A stretch of 64,000 bases of DNA from Meconema thalassinum (GCA_946902985.2 OX336388.2:291068526-291132525); one strand, 5' to 3'. Positions 1 through 9,865 are shown, numbered from the stretch's first letter. Translations and numbers: made by a program. Notes: generated by a model from the sequence alone, not told the origin.

Positions 1-130
1 TATATCGCGTCCTAAAAATGCACGTTATTTTTGTGATTAATCTTTGAAAAAGACCTCCCAAATTTATTTAATTTTTCTTTTTTTGGCAAAAATCCACTAG
101 TTTATATTCTTGGAATCAGTGATATCAATT
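1..130. other. AT-rich sequence at left edge, no gene seen
   Basis: I see no coding signal. It borders the BEL/Pao reverse transcriptase remnant and is probably a decayed continuation of that element, whose 3' end would lie left of the window. Confidence 0.3.
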
Positions 131-1070
131 TCAATAAAATAAGATAACTTGTAATGAAATGTCTTCAGTAGTGTCGATGAGTACCTTAAAGAAGCGGAAA
201 TTGGTTGTGCAGTGGCGAAGCAGTTCTGTCGGTAATCTCTCATCCCAACCTAAGCACAGTTGCCACAGTTGCTGTACGAAAAATTTGCTGGAGATGATGA
301 ATGGAGCCATCAGTCCCAACGGGTCGTAGATTGACGCTATGACCGCCAGCACCCTTCTTATAGTACCCTGGTACCATTTTCAATCTGCAACTGATCGTTG
401 GTCGGATGCCACAAGAGTCCTAATGTCCTAATATTATTGCCATTATCAAGTTGAAGGGGTAGTTGAACTTCTCTGCATTCAGGAGGAACGGCTTCGAGTA
501 GTCGTGGATGATTGGAACACCAATTTCGAAGTTGGAAGCCACCACTTTGTAGAAGTTCGATGAATTCCTCTTGAATTATTAGACCCTCTTCGAGGGTTTG
601 CGTTCCAGAGATGCAATCGTTCTTGCTGCCTCGGGTAGCCTGGAAGCCTCCTCAATAGCAAGCTGCTGGTGGCAACTAATGGCGAGGAAAAGTGCTGAAG
701 CTTTTTCGTACGTAAGTGTGTTAAGTTGATATTCCCTAACAGCTTCTTCGGGGGATCTTCGCCACAAGATTCTTTGGAGTTTGCTGTCAATCGGTGATAC
801 CATGATTTGGCGGTACATTTGGCGTATATCTGCTCTGAAGGCAAATTGATGGGTTCTAAACGGCGCGATAATCGACCATATATCTTGCTGGATTGTAGGT
901 CCCACTCGATGGATGTTGTTGAGCGATTTCCCACTGTAGCTGAGAGCTGAAGTATCAAACACAATTCTTGTTTTAGTGGTTGTGCTGGACTCCTTGAAGA
1001 CTGCATTATGTGGAAGGTAATATTTGCTATTACTGTGTCTATTTTCTTTACGCTCTTCATAATCGTCCAT
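131..1070 (-). pseudogene. BEL/Pao reverse transcriptase remnant
   Basis: Minus-strand frames carry Pao RT hallmarks: YLPHNAVFKESSTTTKTR near 1000-960, VGPTIQQDIWSI, the first catalytic block with RADIRQMYRQIMV, YQLNTLTY, and near 350-240 the downstream signature SIYDPLGLMAPFI followed by LGWDERLP. The parts fall in different frames, so there are several frameshifts. Around 590-620 the segment that should carry the YxDD active-site motif is missing: the reading passes from EEASRLPEAARTI straight into the later TQTLEEG block. The polymerase cannot have been functional in this state. Family assignment is firm; exact edges are not. Confidence 0.8.
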
Positions 1071-1522
1071 AGTCGGCTTCGGTGGCGTAGTTGGTAGCAT
1101 GCTGAGCTTCTATGCCCAAGATAGCGGGTTCAAACCCGGCCGAAGTCGTCGGATTTTTTAAGAGCGTTAAAAATCCTTCAGTATGCCTTCCTTCGGAGGG
1201 GAAGTAAAGCCGGCGGTCCCATGTCATAGATTTATGGCATGTAAAAGATCCTTTCACAGACTAAACTTGTGTAAAGCAAAATTTGTTAGGTTAGATTTCG
1301 TCAAAACGCTCTATCAAAGTTCCAACGTTCGCCACTAGGTATCATTGATATCTGGTGGCGAAAGTTGGAACTACTTGAAATTGAACGGAACTTGTAGCTC
1401 ACCCTTTAGGGTGTCCGCTGGAAGCAGCTACAGACTCAGTCTAGCCGAACATGTCCTCGGACACTCCCGGCACTAAAAGCCATACGATAGATAGATAGAT
1501 AGATAGATAGATAATCGTCCAT
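1059..1522. repeat. 12-bp target-site duplication pair of SINE
   Basis: The 12-mer ATAATCGTCCAT is present at 1059-1070 and again at 1511-1522, exactly bracketing the SINE. Removing the SINE and one copy rejoins the Pao RT to its upstream linker. Confidence 0.9.
1071..1510 (+). mobile_element. SINE, body 1 with tail A
   Basis: The head (about 1074-1146) resembles a tRNA: matching acceptor-like arms (GGCTTCGG / CCGAAGTC), an A-box-like GTGGCGTAGTTGG and a B-box-like GGGTTCAAACC. A body follows with AAGAGCGTTAAAAATCC and CTTCGGAGGGGAAGTAAAG, then a tail (about 1393-1486) with CTTGTAGCTCACCC and GGACACTCCCGGCACTA, ending in (GATA)n. The tail is shared with the SINE at 1932-2257, whose head and body differ. 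The insertion is flanked by a 12-bp duplication. Transcription by RNA polymerase III is expected for the class, not shown here. Confidence 0.85.
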
Positions 1523-1800
1523 GAAGTTAATATAATCTTCTCAAAGTTTCCCATTCTTAGATAGCCGTCGCTCTAATTGTTGAAGACGTAAATGTGCAAT
1601 GTGCCATGAATCACCCAATGTTCTTGGATCTTCAGATAATGGAAGTCTAACTGTGAATCGTCCCATGGTGTCTCGAGTAGTATGCAGAAGAAAGTGCCGC
1701 TCACATTCTTCTACGTCCTTCGACCGAAATGGTTGGCCGAGCTCTTCTAGTTCCCAGAACCGTTCAACTTGACGTTCGATGCTACTGTTGCTCATAACGA
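1523..1800 (-). pseudogene. BEL/Pao RT N-terminal linker fragment
   Basis: The minus-strand frame from about 1800 to 1541 contains VERFWELEELGQP, CERHFLLHTTRDTMGRF and VRLPLSEDPRTLGDS, the region just before the Pao RT core. It abuts the RT remnant once the SINE at 1071-1510 is removed. Its upstream side is cut by the family A repeat; residues upstream of about 1799 in this frame come from family A, not Pao. Confidence 0.75.
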
Positions 1801-1931
1801 ACAAGTAGTTCCGCGAAGAACTATACAGCCTATTTTCAGATATCCTACTCATGTTAATTGCCACTATCTACACACAACATTTCAATTTTATTGTTGTGAT
1901 AGATTCGTAGATATTGAGAACCGTCTAAATA

Positions 1932-2257
1932 CCGGGTGAGTTAGCCGTGGTCGTTACGGCATGATTGCTGGCAGTCGCTCACATCCGGGAGGCGAGGAGG
2001 TTCGAATCCCCCTGCCGGCAACCTTGAAGATGGTCTTCTGTGGTTTCCCATCTTCCTTCCAGGCAAATGCCGGGGTTGGTCCCTAACTATAGGCCACAGC
2101 CGCTACCTTCCAACTCCTCGACATTCCATTCCACCTTTCCTCCCCAACGGTACTTGTAGCTCACCCATTGGGTGTCCGTCTCGAAGCAGCTACAAAACTG
2201 GCGAGCCGAACATGTTCCCGGACACTCCCGGCACTAACAGCCATACGCTAAAAAAAA
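1932..2257 (+). mobile_element. SINE, body 2 with tail A
   Basis: A tRNA-like head starts CCGGGTGAGTTAGCCGTGG and has a B-box-like GGTTCGAATCC. The body includes GATGGTCTTCTGTGGTTTCC and ATGCCGGGG. The tail (CTTGTAGCTCACCC ... GGACACTCCCGGCACTA ... GCCATACG) is the one used by the unrelated SINE at 1071-1510. A 9-bp target duplication GTCTAAATA sits at 1923-1931 and 2258-2266. It lies inside family A. Confidence 0.85.
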
Positions 2258-3091
2258 GTCTAAATATTTCAGATGGTCGCCAGGTTGGATTTTTATTTAC
2301 GTACTAATACATGAAGATTATTGTGTACGTGTGGTATTCAAACTTCAATCGCATGATTAGAACACAAGAAATAAAAACGAGATTTTAAAATTTCGCACAG
2401 CTGCCATCTGGTGGTTATGAAAACAATTGAAATAAATTAGATAAAGAGGATTAACATTTGTATAAGCATTTAACGTGCAAAGTTTCACTGCACTCGGATG
2501 GTTAAATCGCGAGAAACGTCCATTTAAATATGTGTACTTCGCGTCGCCGCCATGTTGGTTTGGGCTCACCAGGTTACTGAAAGTCCTATATGTGAACTTA
2601 TGTTCATAGCCTCTATGAACATAAAAATATCAGTTTGATTGCTGTAAAACATTCGTCGATATTGAGAACCGTCTAAATATATCGGACGATCGCCATGTTG
2701 GATTGTTATTTGTATAGGCCGTAGAGTTATGTACCATTAAAGGAAAATTATTGCGTAGGTTCATTATTCAAACATTCACTTCGATTGCATGATTATGACC
2801 CATGAAATAAAAACTAAATTTTAAAATTTCGCACAGCCGCCATCTTGAGATTATGTAAACAATTGAACTGAATTAGATGCCAGTGCATTACAATGTGTAT
2901 AAACATTTGCTGTACCAAGTTCTATTATGTATGGATGGTTAAATCGCGAGAACAGTCTGTTTAAAAGTCTCAAATTCGCTTGGCCGCCATGTTGGTTTTG
3001 TAGTTACCAGGTTTATAAAAGTCTCATAGGTGAACTTCTAGTAGTGCCCTTTATCACCGTACACAATTTCAGGGTGATATCTGTAATAGTT

Positions 3092-3691
3092 TGTAATATT
3101 TAAAATCTAGCCACCTCAGGTTGTGGGGCAATATTCTTGCTTGAATGCACACAAAGACTAGGACACCAACATTACAAAATACACACCATTTATTTAATTT
3201 AGGCAAGCTTCCAGTACCTAGGCCTTGGCATCATACACCCAATCAACACTGTCACCATTTCACATTACATTTTCTAAAAAAAAAACTTCAGCTCCCGTCT
3301 TGCCTCAAATTCCACTGCAAACAACCCATGTCCATACTCCATATATCAAAACTGAGTTATTCAATCTTTGATTTATCAAAACAAACAAAAAAACTATGTT
3401 TCATACACAAATATTCACCAACTGTCCTCCATCTTGACACAAAACTCTCTCCTAAACAAAGTCATCGCCATGGCAACGTCCACATGCCATCTTGACCTTC
3501 TAGATCAAGGAAGCTATCATATGCAATAGCCAAGGCCAGACCACCACCAAGAATCTCAAAGGCGCTGAACTCATAAGACTCTCTGTGATGGCCTTCCAAA
3601 TAAATGTCCATGGCTGGCAACCCAATAAAATAAAACAAACTAAAATACCTAAAAGAATCTCTGTAACTTAACCTATAATTGTTAGGTTACA
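3092..3691 (-). repeat. 3' LTR of gag-only element
   Basis: 600 bp, nearly identical to 5463-6061. It begins on the minus strand with TGTAACCTAAC and ends TATTACA. Short ORFs in it are chance frames that recur in the other LTR. Confidence 0.9.
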
Positions 3692-3705
3692 GACGCCCCC
3701 TTTGA
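3692..3705 (-). other. Polypurine tract
   Basis: On the minus strand CAAAGGGGGCGTC lies directly before the 3' LTR, the expected place for the plus-strand DNA primer of an LTR element. Confidence 0.7.
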
Positions 3706-3852
3706 GGGAGAATTTCTAATTGAAGGTTAGAAATTCACTCTCAACCCTCAAAACAAAACATAAATGAAATACATGAAGCAAACACTAACGAACACAAAAT
3801 CACATACAGAGAAACAAATCACGCATCAAAGTCAGAAAAACCATTGGCACAA

Positions 3853-5433
3853 TCATCGCAGAAACAACCATTCAAAGTTCACCAGAATCACCAGCATAAA
3901 TACTTTCTCCTCCAATATAGCAGCCGAAACCATCTCACCGAGTCTATCAGACACTCCTCCAGCCTCGGAAAAATCCGACAACAACATCATAGTCAGAAGG
4001 AACAGCAGAATTTTCATCATACCAGTCTGTGCCGTTTTCATAAGCATCTTCATCTTCATCATTAAATCTTTCCCTTTCTTCTTCTTTCCCTTATGCTTTC
4101 GGTCTTCCTCATCAGCTTCACTGTCTTCCGACCGTGTCTCGCCTGTTCCTTCAGTCTTCTTGGCTGCCTCCTTCTCCTCCTTGTGTTCCATGCTGCCTTC
4201 AGACGGCAGGGGGACCTGGTCCGCAATCTCCACCTCCACCTTCTGTTCTTCTTGCTGCTGCTTGGTCTTGTTGCGCCGTATCCCGGTGCCGGGTCGAGGA
4301 AACTTGCGGTCGTCCACCGCAGGCAGTTCCATGCCTTGGGCAATGCAAACCTGTAGCAGGGCCTGAGCACGCGCGCGGTCTGTCTTCTGCTTGCGCGTCA
4401 GCCACTTGCCTTTCGCCTTCATTCTCTCATTTCCCTTCTTTTTCTTCATCTGCCTTATCATGCGTAGCAATTCCTTTCTTCTCATCTTTTCTTTTCTCTT
4501 TGCCTTAATCCCTTTTATCTTCTCCTTTTTCTTCTTCTGATCCTTCAGTCTCTTATCTCGATCTGCCTGACACCTCTTCCTCTTCTTACTCCTCTTTGCC
4601 TTCCATCTGGTCCATTTCTTCCTCCAACTTGTTCTCCTGCGTATCCTCATCTTTCTCCTCCTACGCTTCTTCACGTTATGTCCTATTTCATCTTTCTCCT
4701 TGTTTTCTGTTTTATTTCCCTCCTCCATTTGACATACTCTTCTGTTACGTCGGTGGCGAACTCTGTGTCTACCCCCGCAATTGCTCTCTCTTCTTCGCCT
4801 GCTATGGTCTCTCCGATATATACCTCTACAACCTCGTCTTATCTTTTTCACTTCTTGATTATTTTTCATACGCCCCCTAGCATCAAGTACTTCATAGATC
4901 TTCTCCTCTTCCTCTACAGACACACTCACAGATTCTACTATTTCAACTTTCTCATCTACAATGCATATGCTAATCACCTGCTCTTTGACCTTGTCAAGCT
5001 TCTCAGACATATGCTCTCTGACCTCATCAAGGATCTCACCAAGCTTGCTAGACCTTATCTTTTCCACTTGTTCACGCCCTCTAGCATCACGTACTTCACA
5101 TTTCTTCTCCTCCTTCACAGGCACACTCACAAATTCCACCACTTCAACTTTCTCTTCAACAACACATATGCTAGCCACCTGCTCTTGGACCTTGTCAAGC
5201 TTCTCAGATATTCTCGCCTCCATACCATCCATCCGACTGGTCATCCTCTCCTCCATACCATCCATCCGGCTGTTCATCCTCTCTTCCATGCTATTCATCT
5301 GGATTGTAATCCTCTCCTCCATCTTATTTCTCCTCTCATATCGGACCAGAAGCGTCTCCAACATGGCCATCATTGAAAGTTCCTTATATCTACCACCTTC
5401 GTCCATCCCCACTCCTGTCTTTGTATGATTCAT
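3853..5433 (-). CDS. Gag-like charged coiled-coil protein
   Basis: The open frame is 526 aa from the first Met after the primer site (MNHTKTG, 5433); the upstream extension to 5577 is LTR sequence. The N-terminal third is a predicted coiled coil with repeated MEERMNSRMDG-type heptads, then an internal duplication (SEKLDKVQEQVASI / SEKLDKVKEQVISI, each followed by EKVE and a Val/Ser-rich stretch). The middle and C-terminus are very rich in Lys, Arg and Glu. I see no zinc knuckle and no clear capsid domain. MEERM-type N-termini are common in insect gypsy Gag proteins, so a Gag role is inferred from position and composition. It is the sole gene of its element. Confidence 0.65.
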   Translation of the reverse strand: MNHTKTGVGMDEGGRYKELSMMAMLETLLVRYERRNKMEERITIQMNSMEERMNSRMDGMEERMTSRMDGMEARISEKLDKVQEQVASICVVEEKVEVVEFVSVPVKEEKKCEVRDARGREQVEKIRSSKLGEILDEVREHMSEKLDKVKEQVISICIVDEKVEIVESVSVSVEEEEKIYEVLDARGRMKNNQEVKKIRRGCRGIYRRDHSRRRRESNCGGRHRVRHRRNRRVCQMEEGNKTENKEKDEIGHNVKKRRRRKMRIRRRTSWRKKWTRWKAKRSKKRKRCQADRDKRLKDQKKKKEKIKGIKAKRKEKMRRKELLRMIRQMKKKKGNERMKAKGKWLTRKQKTDRARAQALLQVCIAQGMELPAVDDRKFPRPGTGIRRNKTKQQQEEQKVEVEIADQVPLPSEGSMEHKEEKEAAKKTEGTGETRSEDSEADEEDRKHKGKKKKGKDLMMKMKMLMKTAQTGMMKILLFLLTMMLLSDFSEAGGVSDRLGEMVSAAILEEKVFMLVILVNFEWLFLR

Positions 5434-5447
5434 TTTCTTCTTGCTTA

Positions 5448-5461
5448 CACGTTGGGCGCCA
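5448..5461 (-). other. Primer binding site, tRNA-Lys(CTT)-like
   Basis: TGGCGCCCAACGTG begins one base after the 5' LTR on the minus strand. It is complementary to the 3' end expected for insect tRNA-Lys(CTT) plus CCA (known from Drosophila). The same core follows the 5' LTR of the gypsy element at 60050-60066. Confidence 0.8.
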
Positions 5462-5462
5462 T

Positions 5463-6061
5463 TGTAATATTTAAAATCTAGCCACCACAGGCTGTGGGGC
5501 AATATTCTTGCTTGAATGCACACAAAGACTAGGACACCAACATTACAAAATACACACCATTTATTTAATTTAGGCAAGCTTCCAGTACCTAGGCCTTGGC
5601 ATCATACACCCAATCAACACTGTCACCATTTCACATTACATTTTCTAAAAAAAAACTTCAGCTCCCGTCTTGCCTCAAATTCCACTGCAAACAACCCATG
5701 TCCATACTCCATATATCAAAACTGAGTTATTCAATCTTTGATTTATCAAAACAAACAAAAAAACTATGTTTCATACACAAATATTCACCAACTGTCCTCC
5801 ATCTTGATACAAAACTCTCTCCTAAACAAACTCATCGCCATGGCAACGTCCACATGCCATCTTGACCTTCTAGATCAAGGAAGCTATCATATGCAATAGC
5901 CAAGGCCAGACCACCACCAAGAATCTCAAAGGCGCTGAACTCATAAGACTCTCTGTGGTGGCCTACCAAATAAATGTCCATGGCTGGCAACCCGATAAAA
6001 TAAAACACACTAAAATACCTAAAAGAATCTCTGTAACTTAACCTACAATTGTTAGATTACA
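5463..6061 (-). repeat. 5' LTR of gag-only element
   Basis: 599 bp partner of 3092-3691 with only about ten differences by eye, so the insertion is fairly recent. Confidence 0.9.
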
Positions 6062-6220
6062 AGTTTCGGAGATACTGAATGCTGGTGAAATATTTCGCCA
6101 AGTTGGATTGGTGCGGCACAATAACATTTTGTTGGGTACGGTCGGGGTCGGCCAGAATGGTGCTATGATCTTACCGAGTTTCATTGAAATCGCTCCAGCC
6201 GTTTAGAAGTTATTTGGGAC

Positions 6221-6265
6221 ACACACACACACACGCACGCACACGCACACACACACACACACACA
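6221..6265. repeat. (CA)n microsatellite
   Basis: An imperfect CA/CG-CA run within the 3' part of family A; a shorter version lies at the same place in copy 2 (about 33332-33356). Confidence 0.9.
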
Positions 6266-6359
6266 GGCACACGGACAAAAAGGTGATCTCATAAGCCTAT
6301 TTTTTCATAAAATTAAAATAGGTTAAATATGCTGCCTGGGGTGTTGGTGACGGTAGTAT

Positions 6360-6860
6360 GACAAGCGAGGTCGTTTCAAATAGTCCAGCTAGGATGTGCT
6401 GTCTGCTAGTAAAAGAGTCTCAGGAATCCCCCAGTGATGATGTGATATTAATCCTGCAGGCAAGTCACCTGCAATTCGTGGTAGTACAGAACAATCGAGT
6501 TCGACCTTGTAATCACTGCACATGGAGTGCAGCTCAACAGTCGCACTATGTTTTGATTCAGCCCCAAGATGGCTAATACCGTGAATTGGAATACTATATC
6601 GTTGTCTCTTTAGCCTCAGTCGCTCGACACATGCTGTCCTAATGAAGTTCGCCTGACTGCACGAGTCCAACAATGCTCGACAAATCTGTAGATTGCCATT
6701 CCCATCTCGTACTCGTACAAGCGCTGTAGAAAGTAACACTTGCATTTCGGGTTTTGCTCTAAGAGAGCAGTACGTGGCAGCACTGTCTCGTATGGTCCCA
6801 GCAATGCTAGATGTTTGCAAGGTTGCACGAGTCTCACTGGAGTTTTCACCGTGGTGAAGA
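6360..6860 (-). pseudogene. BEL/Pao aspartic protease remnant
   Basis: The frame 6820-6389 contains VLLSTALVRVRDGNGN, then ALLDSCSQANFI and IPIHGISHLG, the pattern of the Pao protease domain. The usual Asp-Ser-Gly triad reads Asp-Ser-Cys here, so the site is altered. The frame is partly overlapped by another (6849-6616), which suggests a frameshift. It lies between the zinc knuckle and the family A insertion. Confidence 0.75.
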
Positions 6861-6878
6861 AGCGTGTGGTGCTTTAGT

Positions 6879-7132
6879 TCACATGTGTACCAGGTTCGAG
6901 ATGTACACTCGCTGACATTGTGCCCTGACCTGAAACAGTTTGAATGAACAAAGTTTCATTCGGCTTACGAATTCAGTGCGTTGTTGGACAGTACTGCTAG
7001 CAAAGTCAGTGTATTTGAACGACGGATGCATTCTACTACAAAATACACATTCATTCTTAGTGGACACATATGACTGTTTAACGGGATTTAGGGGTTTTGA
7101 GGCAGAATTACGTTGCATGTGGTTATCGTTTG
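6879..7132 (-). pseudogene. BEL/Pao Gag zinc-knuckle remnant
   Basis: The frame contains CVFCSRMHPSFKYTDF and STVQQRTEFVSRMKLC, typical of the Cys/His region at the Gag C-terminus of Pao elements (C-x2-C...H...). The zinc ligand Cys expected after PSFK is Tyr, so the finger is damaged. The upstream side is cut by the hAT derivative at 7141. Confidence 0.65.
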
Positions 7133-7140
7133 GTTTAGAA

Positions 7141-7844
7141 TAGTGGTTCCCAACCTTTGTCAGCTGACGCCCCCCTTTTCAGATACGGGAGTTCTTCGCG
7201 CCCCCTTCCTCCCCCCCCCCAACTCATCGCTTCTATAACCTCTTCGATTGACGCGGAGGATATAGACCTAACATAATAACACTATATAATGGAAAAGGCC
7301 TATCTATTACATACGAACTTCATTTTAGCACAATACAAATAACACACTTTTACAACAAATTCTTAAATTAGACAACAAATGTCAGTGAGAGGGTTGACAC
7401 TGTTTTCTATTGGTAAGATTCGGTATGTTTGGTTTGATATTTTACAGAGCATAGCGGAGATCACTTGCTACATCAAGCCGACAGCGCTGCTTTGTTTCTA
7501 TGACACTCAGCGTTGAAAATCCTGACTCGCATAAATATGTCTTTGAAAATGGGACAATGACACGCAATGCAAATTTGGCTATTACAGAATACACTGAAAG
7601 ACAGTTTACCCAAAAGTCACCCAGTCCTAATATTTTAGAATCATCTTTTAGCTTTGATTCACACTTCAAATCTATGGCTTCTTCTTGAAGCTGTGCCGGC
7701 AGTGCTTCAGTTTCAATGGCAAACGAATTTCTTGTTGACATCCAGGACCATTCTTCTGACAAGATATCAGGAAAGTAGAGAATTCTTGTGCCAGGGAATC
7801 CAAATGTGACTGAACTTCACGCACCCCCAGATTGGGAACCCCTG
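7141..7844 (-). mobile_element. hAT transposon, internally deleted copy
   Basis: Terminal inverted repeats (left TAGTGGTTCCCAACC, right GATTGGGAACCCCTG) are flanked by a perfect 8-bp duplication GTTTAGAA (7133-7140 and 7845-7852), the hallmark of hAT elements. It interrupts the Pao gag between capsid and zinc knuckle. At 704 bp it keeps only the C-terminal end of a transposase. A run of C (7209-7218) lies inside. Confidence 0.9.
7442..7762 (-). pseudogene. hAT transposase C-terminal dimerisation fragment
   Basis: The frame includes DFWVNCLSVYSVIAKFAL followed by PFSKTYLCESGFSTLSVI and RLDVASDLRYAL, the dimerisation region of hAT transposases of the ZBED5/Buster type. The N-terminal zinc finger and catalytic core are absent, so the copy is non-autonomous. 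Confidence 0.85.
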
Positions 7845-7852
7845 GTTTAGAA

Positions 7853-8747
7853 GATTGGGATGACTTAATTAGTTCCGATGCTTGACAACGATTATCAAAT
7901 AACTGCATAAATCATCCAATTTCACAAACTGTGAGTTTGAAGAATCTAGTTCCCACTGTTTTCTAGTGCCTTCATCCAATTTCTCGACAATTAGTTGAGA
8001 AATGAGAACTTCATGAAGTGTAATTTCGATATTAAGGCCAAGTATGGCATTTAGATTGCTACTGACGTGGTCTACTATTGCTCGCAGGTCTGAATGTGAT
8101 TCTTTGTTAACTGTTGGGAGACTAAGCAGGTTCCTTACTTGAGCAGTGGCAATTAATTTCTTGTTGTTGTATATGTTGTTGACAGTGTGCCAAGCAATTT
8201 TGGAATTTGAGCTCGTAACTGGAAGGTTCTGGATAAGCCTCTGAGCTTCGCCTGTAAGTGAGGACAGAAGATAGTGATAGCGTTGTATGTCGTCCAGTGA
8301 CTCGTTTTCAATAACCAGACTTGTGAAAGTATCACAGAAGTGACGAAATTCTATAATATCTCCCCCAAACGTTGGTAGGTTGATAGTCGGAAGTCTTAAT
8401 TCTCTTTTACTAAAAGTCGAACTAGTAGCACTTGAGGTAGAAGCACTGGCTGATCGTCTTTCTAAATCTTTCTCGATGAAGGTTGTCATCCTGTCCATTA
8501 CGTCATAGTACATCGTTTCGAAATAGTTTCTTTCCTCAGTGTGGTCATCTACATCATCATTCAATTCCAAAGGTCCTTGAGCATCATCAAATTTCTGCCG
8601 AATATTGGGCATGTCACCTAACCTAGTTTTAATTGCATTAATACTGGAGCCGTCTTTCAAATAAGAGAGGAAATTCTCCATTCGAGTAAGACTGGCCTTA
8701 GCTAAACCTCTAGACTTAACCAGGAGTGACCTTTGTTTAGGATTCAT
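7853..8747 (-). pseudogene. BEL/Pao Gag (DUF1759-type) N-terminal part
   Basis: The open frame runs 292 aa from MNPKQRSLLV at 8747 to 7869, then enters the hAT junction. The first ~60 residues are helical; a Ser/Thr-rich linker follows; then LPTINLPTFGGDIIEFRHF, YHYLLSSLTGEAQRLI, NNKKLIATAQVRNLL and EKLDEGTRKQWE match the conserved Pao Gag domain in order. It is the best kept part of this Pao copy: no internal stop over 290 codons. Its continuation is the zinc knuckle at 7132-6879. Confidence 0.85.
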
Positions 8748-8815
8748 GGTGTGGCAATGGTATTCTTCTTCGAGGCTGGTGGTAGGGTCAAATATTGTTG
8801 CTGCAACTGGAGAAG

Positions 8816-9324
8816 GGCGGCTTCGGTGGCGTAGTCGGTAGCATGCTGAGCTTCTATGCCCAACACAGCGGGTTCTAATCCGGATGAAGTCGTCGGATTT
8901 TTAAGAGCGTTAAAAATGCCTCAGTATGCCTTCCTTCGGAGGGGAAGTAAAGCCGGCGGTCCCATGCCATAGATTTGTGGCATGTTAAAGAACCTTCCAC
9001 TAATTTCACATGTGTGAAGCTAAATTGTATAGGTTAAGAATGTAAACAACGCTCTTAGGTTTCTACGTTCGTTGCCAAGAGCCGACTGCGGTGGCGTCTA
9101 CTAGCTAAGTTCTGAACTAGTAGTCTTTGACGGTGGCGTTTGGCGGCAAAAGTAGGAACTATTTGAAAAATTCAATAGTCTGCAGTCCTTACCTGAATAC
9201 ACACACTAATACAGTCATCACAATTAACACCGGTTATCAGACAGATTCTACACACACCCAAAATACACGGGGCTACTTGACCGGGTTGTCGCAGCCCCTA
9301 AACTGAGGAACCAACCAACCAACC
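8816..9324 (+). mobile_element. SINE, body 1 with tail B
   Basis: The same tRNA-like head and body as the SINE at 1071 are present (GGCTTCGGTGGCGTAG, AAGAGCGTTAAAAAT, CTTCGGAGGGGAAGTAAAG), but the 3' part differs: TTATCAGACAGATTCTACAC, CACGGGGCTACTTGACC and an (AACC)n end. An 11-bp duplication AACTGGAGAAG lies at 8805-8815 and 9325-9335. It sits in the untranslated leader of the Pao element. Confidence 0.85.
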
Positions 9325-9467
9325 AACTGGAGAAGCAGTGACAGTGTATCCAACATAGCTTCCAACCAAGCGCTAAGTTCCCGCGACATAGTTCACTGTA
9401 CATTAATAACACTTTCACATCCGAGCACTCACACGCGTACACATTACATAATACAGTACACAGTGAT

Positions 9468-9484
9468 CCGGCCCGGTTGGACCA
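9468..9484 (-). other. Putative primer binding site of Pao element
   Basis: On the minus strand TGGTCCAACCGGGCCGG starts directly after a sequence ending in ACA, about 210 bases (SINE removed) before the gag start. Position and the leading TGG fit a primer site; I cannot name the tRNA. Confidence 0.5.
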
Positions 9485-9690
9485 TGTTCGGGACTGGGAA
9501 ATACGTGAGGTAATGATGGTAGTAGACTGTATCGCTGGTATGCTATCGCTGGATCCCTGTGGCTTACATGAACAGTGAAAAGCAATATATATCTGGGTAT
9601 ATTATAGTATATTTAACATATCTTAGGTACACTTGTTTACTTCACAGGCTCTGTAACCTGTGTAGGAATTGTTTTAGTTATGTGGTGTGC
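9485..9690 (-). repeat. Probable 5' LTR of the Pao element (right end uncertain)
   Basis: It starts on the plus strand with TGTTCGGGACTGG next to the primer site. The partner LTR would lie left of the window, so the outer end cannot be set; 9690 is a guess. Confidence 0.35.
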
Positions 9691-9864
9691 TCCCACCGTA
9701 TTATCACCGCGAGGCAAACGTCAGCTATATCATTCAGTATATTTTCTCTTGCTTCGTATTTCAACAACGAACATGGAGCTAACAACCACAGCGCCGTTCC
9801 TCCAAACAATCACGGAGAACACAGCACTAGCGCCGTCCGGGGACAGCACAATGCACCAGACCAC

Positions 9865-9865
<1 letters not shown>

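Larger units (their letters stand above)
3092..6061 (-). mobile_element. Complete gag-only LTR retrotransposon (2.97 kb)
   Basis: Two LTRs (3092-3691 and 5463-6061) are about 98% alike by eye and have TGTAA...TTACA ends. A 4-bp duplication AGTT flanks the element (3088-3091 and 6062-6065). On the minus strand a tRNA-Lys(CTT)-like primer site follows the right LTR and a purine tract (AAAGGGGGCG) precedes the left LTR. The only ORF is a long gag-like charged protein; no protease, RT or integrase is present. The second family A copy (33150-33190) shows the uninterrupted target. It must have used enzymes from elsewhere; the gypsy element at 53167-61369 has the same primer site. Confidence 0.9.
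1799..6325 (+). repeat. Dispersed repeat family A, copy 1 (interrupted)
   Basis: It begins near AACAAGTAGTTCCG and ends near GCCTATTTTTTCATAAAATT / AAAATAGG. The same start, interior and end recur at 32326-33408. The interior repeats blocks with GCCGCCATCTTG or GCCGCCATGTTGG several times, and ends with CGAGTTTCATTGAAATCGC, a CA microsatellite and ACGGACAAAAAGGTGATCTC. A terminal hairpin (GCCTATTTT...AAAATAGG) is present. No coding frame is seen. SINE 1932-2257 and the LTR element 3092-6061 are inserted in it. Transposon class is not resolved. Confidence 0.65.
131..9484 (-). mobile_element. BEL/Pao LTR retrotransposon, decayed and interrupted
   Basis: Read on the minus strand the order is primer site (about 9484), gag (8747-7869), zinc knuckle (7118-6879), protease (6820-6389), RT N-terminal linker (1800-1523) and RT (1070-131). 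This is the gag-protease-RT order of BEL/Pao elements. The body is cut by a SINE at 8816-9324, a hAT derivative at 7141-7844, family A with its own nested insertions at about 1799-6325, and a SINE at 1071-1510. RNase H, integrase and the 3' LTR are not in the window. Frameshifts, a changed protease motif and a lost RT motif make it inactive. Confidence 0.85.

Noticed and set aside
1074..1146. Functional tRNA gene at the SINE head
   Set aside because: Good arm pairing, but it is the head of a repeated SINE with target duplications.
4062..5428. Several overlapping ORFs on the plus strand across the gag-only element
   Set aside because: They mirror the long Lys/Glu-rich minus-strand ORF; antisense of such codons gives Phe/Leu/Ser-rich open frames. 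Primer site, purine tract and LTR ends all place the gene on the minus strand.
1827..6325. Family A as a classical cut-and-paste transposon with 12-bp terminal repeats (AGCCTATTTTCA)
   Set aside because: Both copies share about 28 more bases outside that left repeat, and the right end is better explained as a local hairpin.
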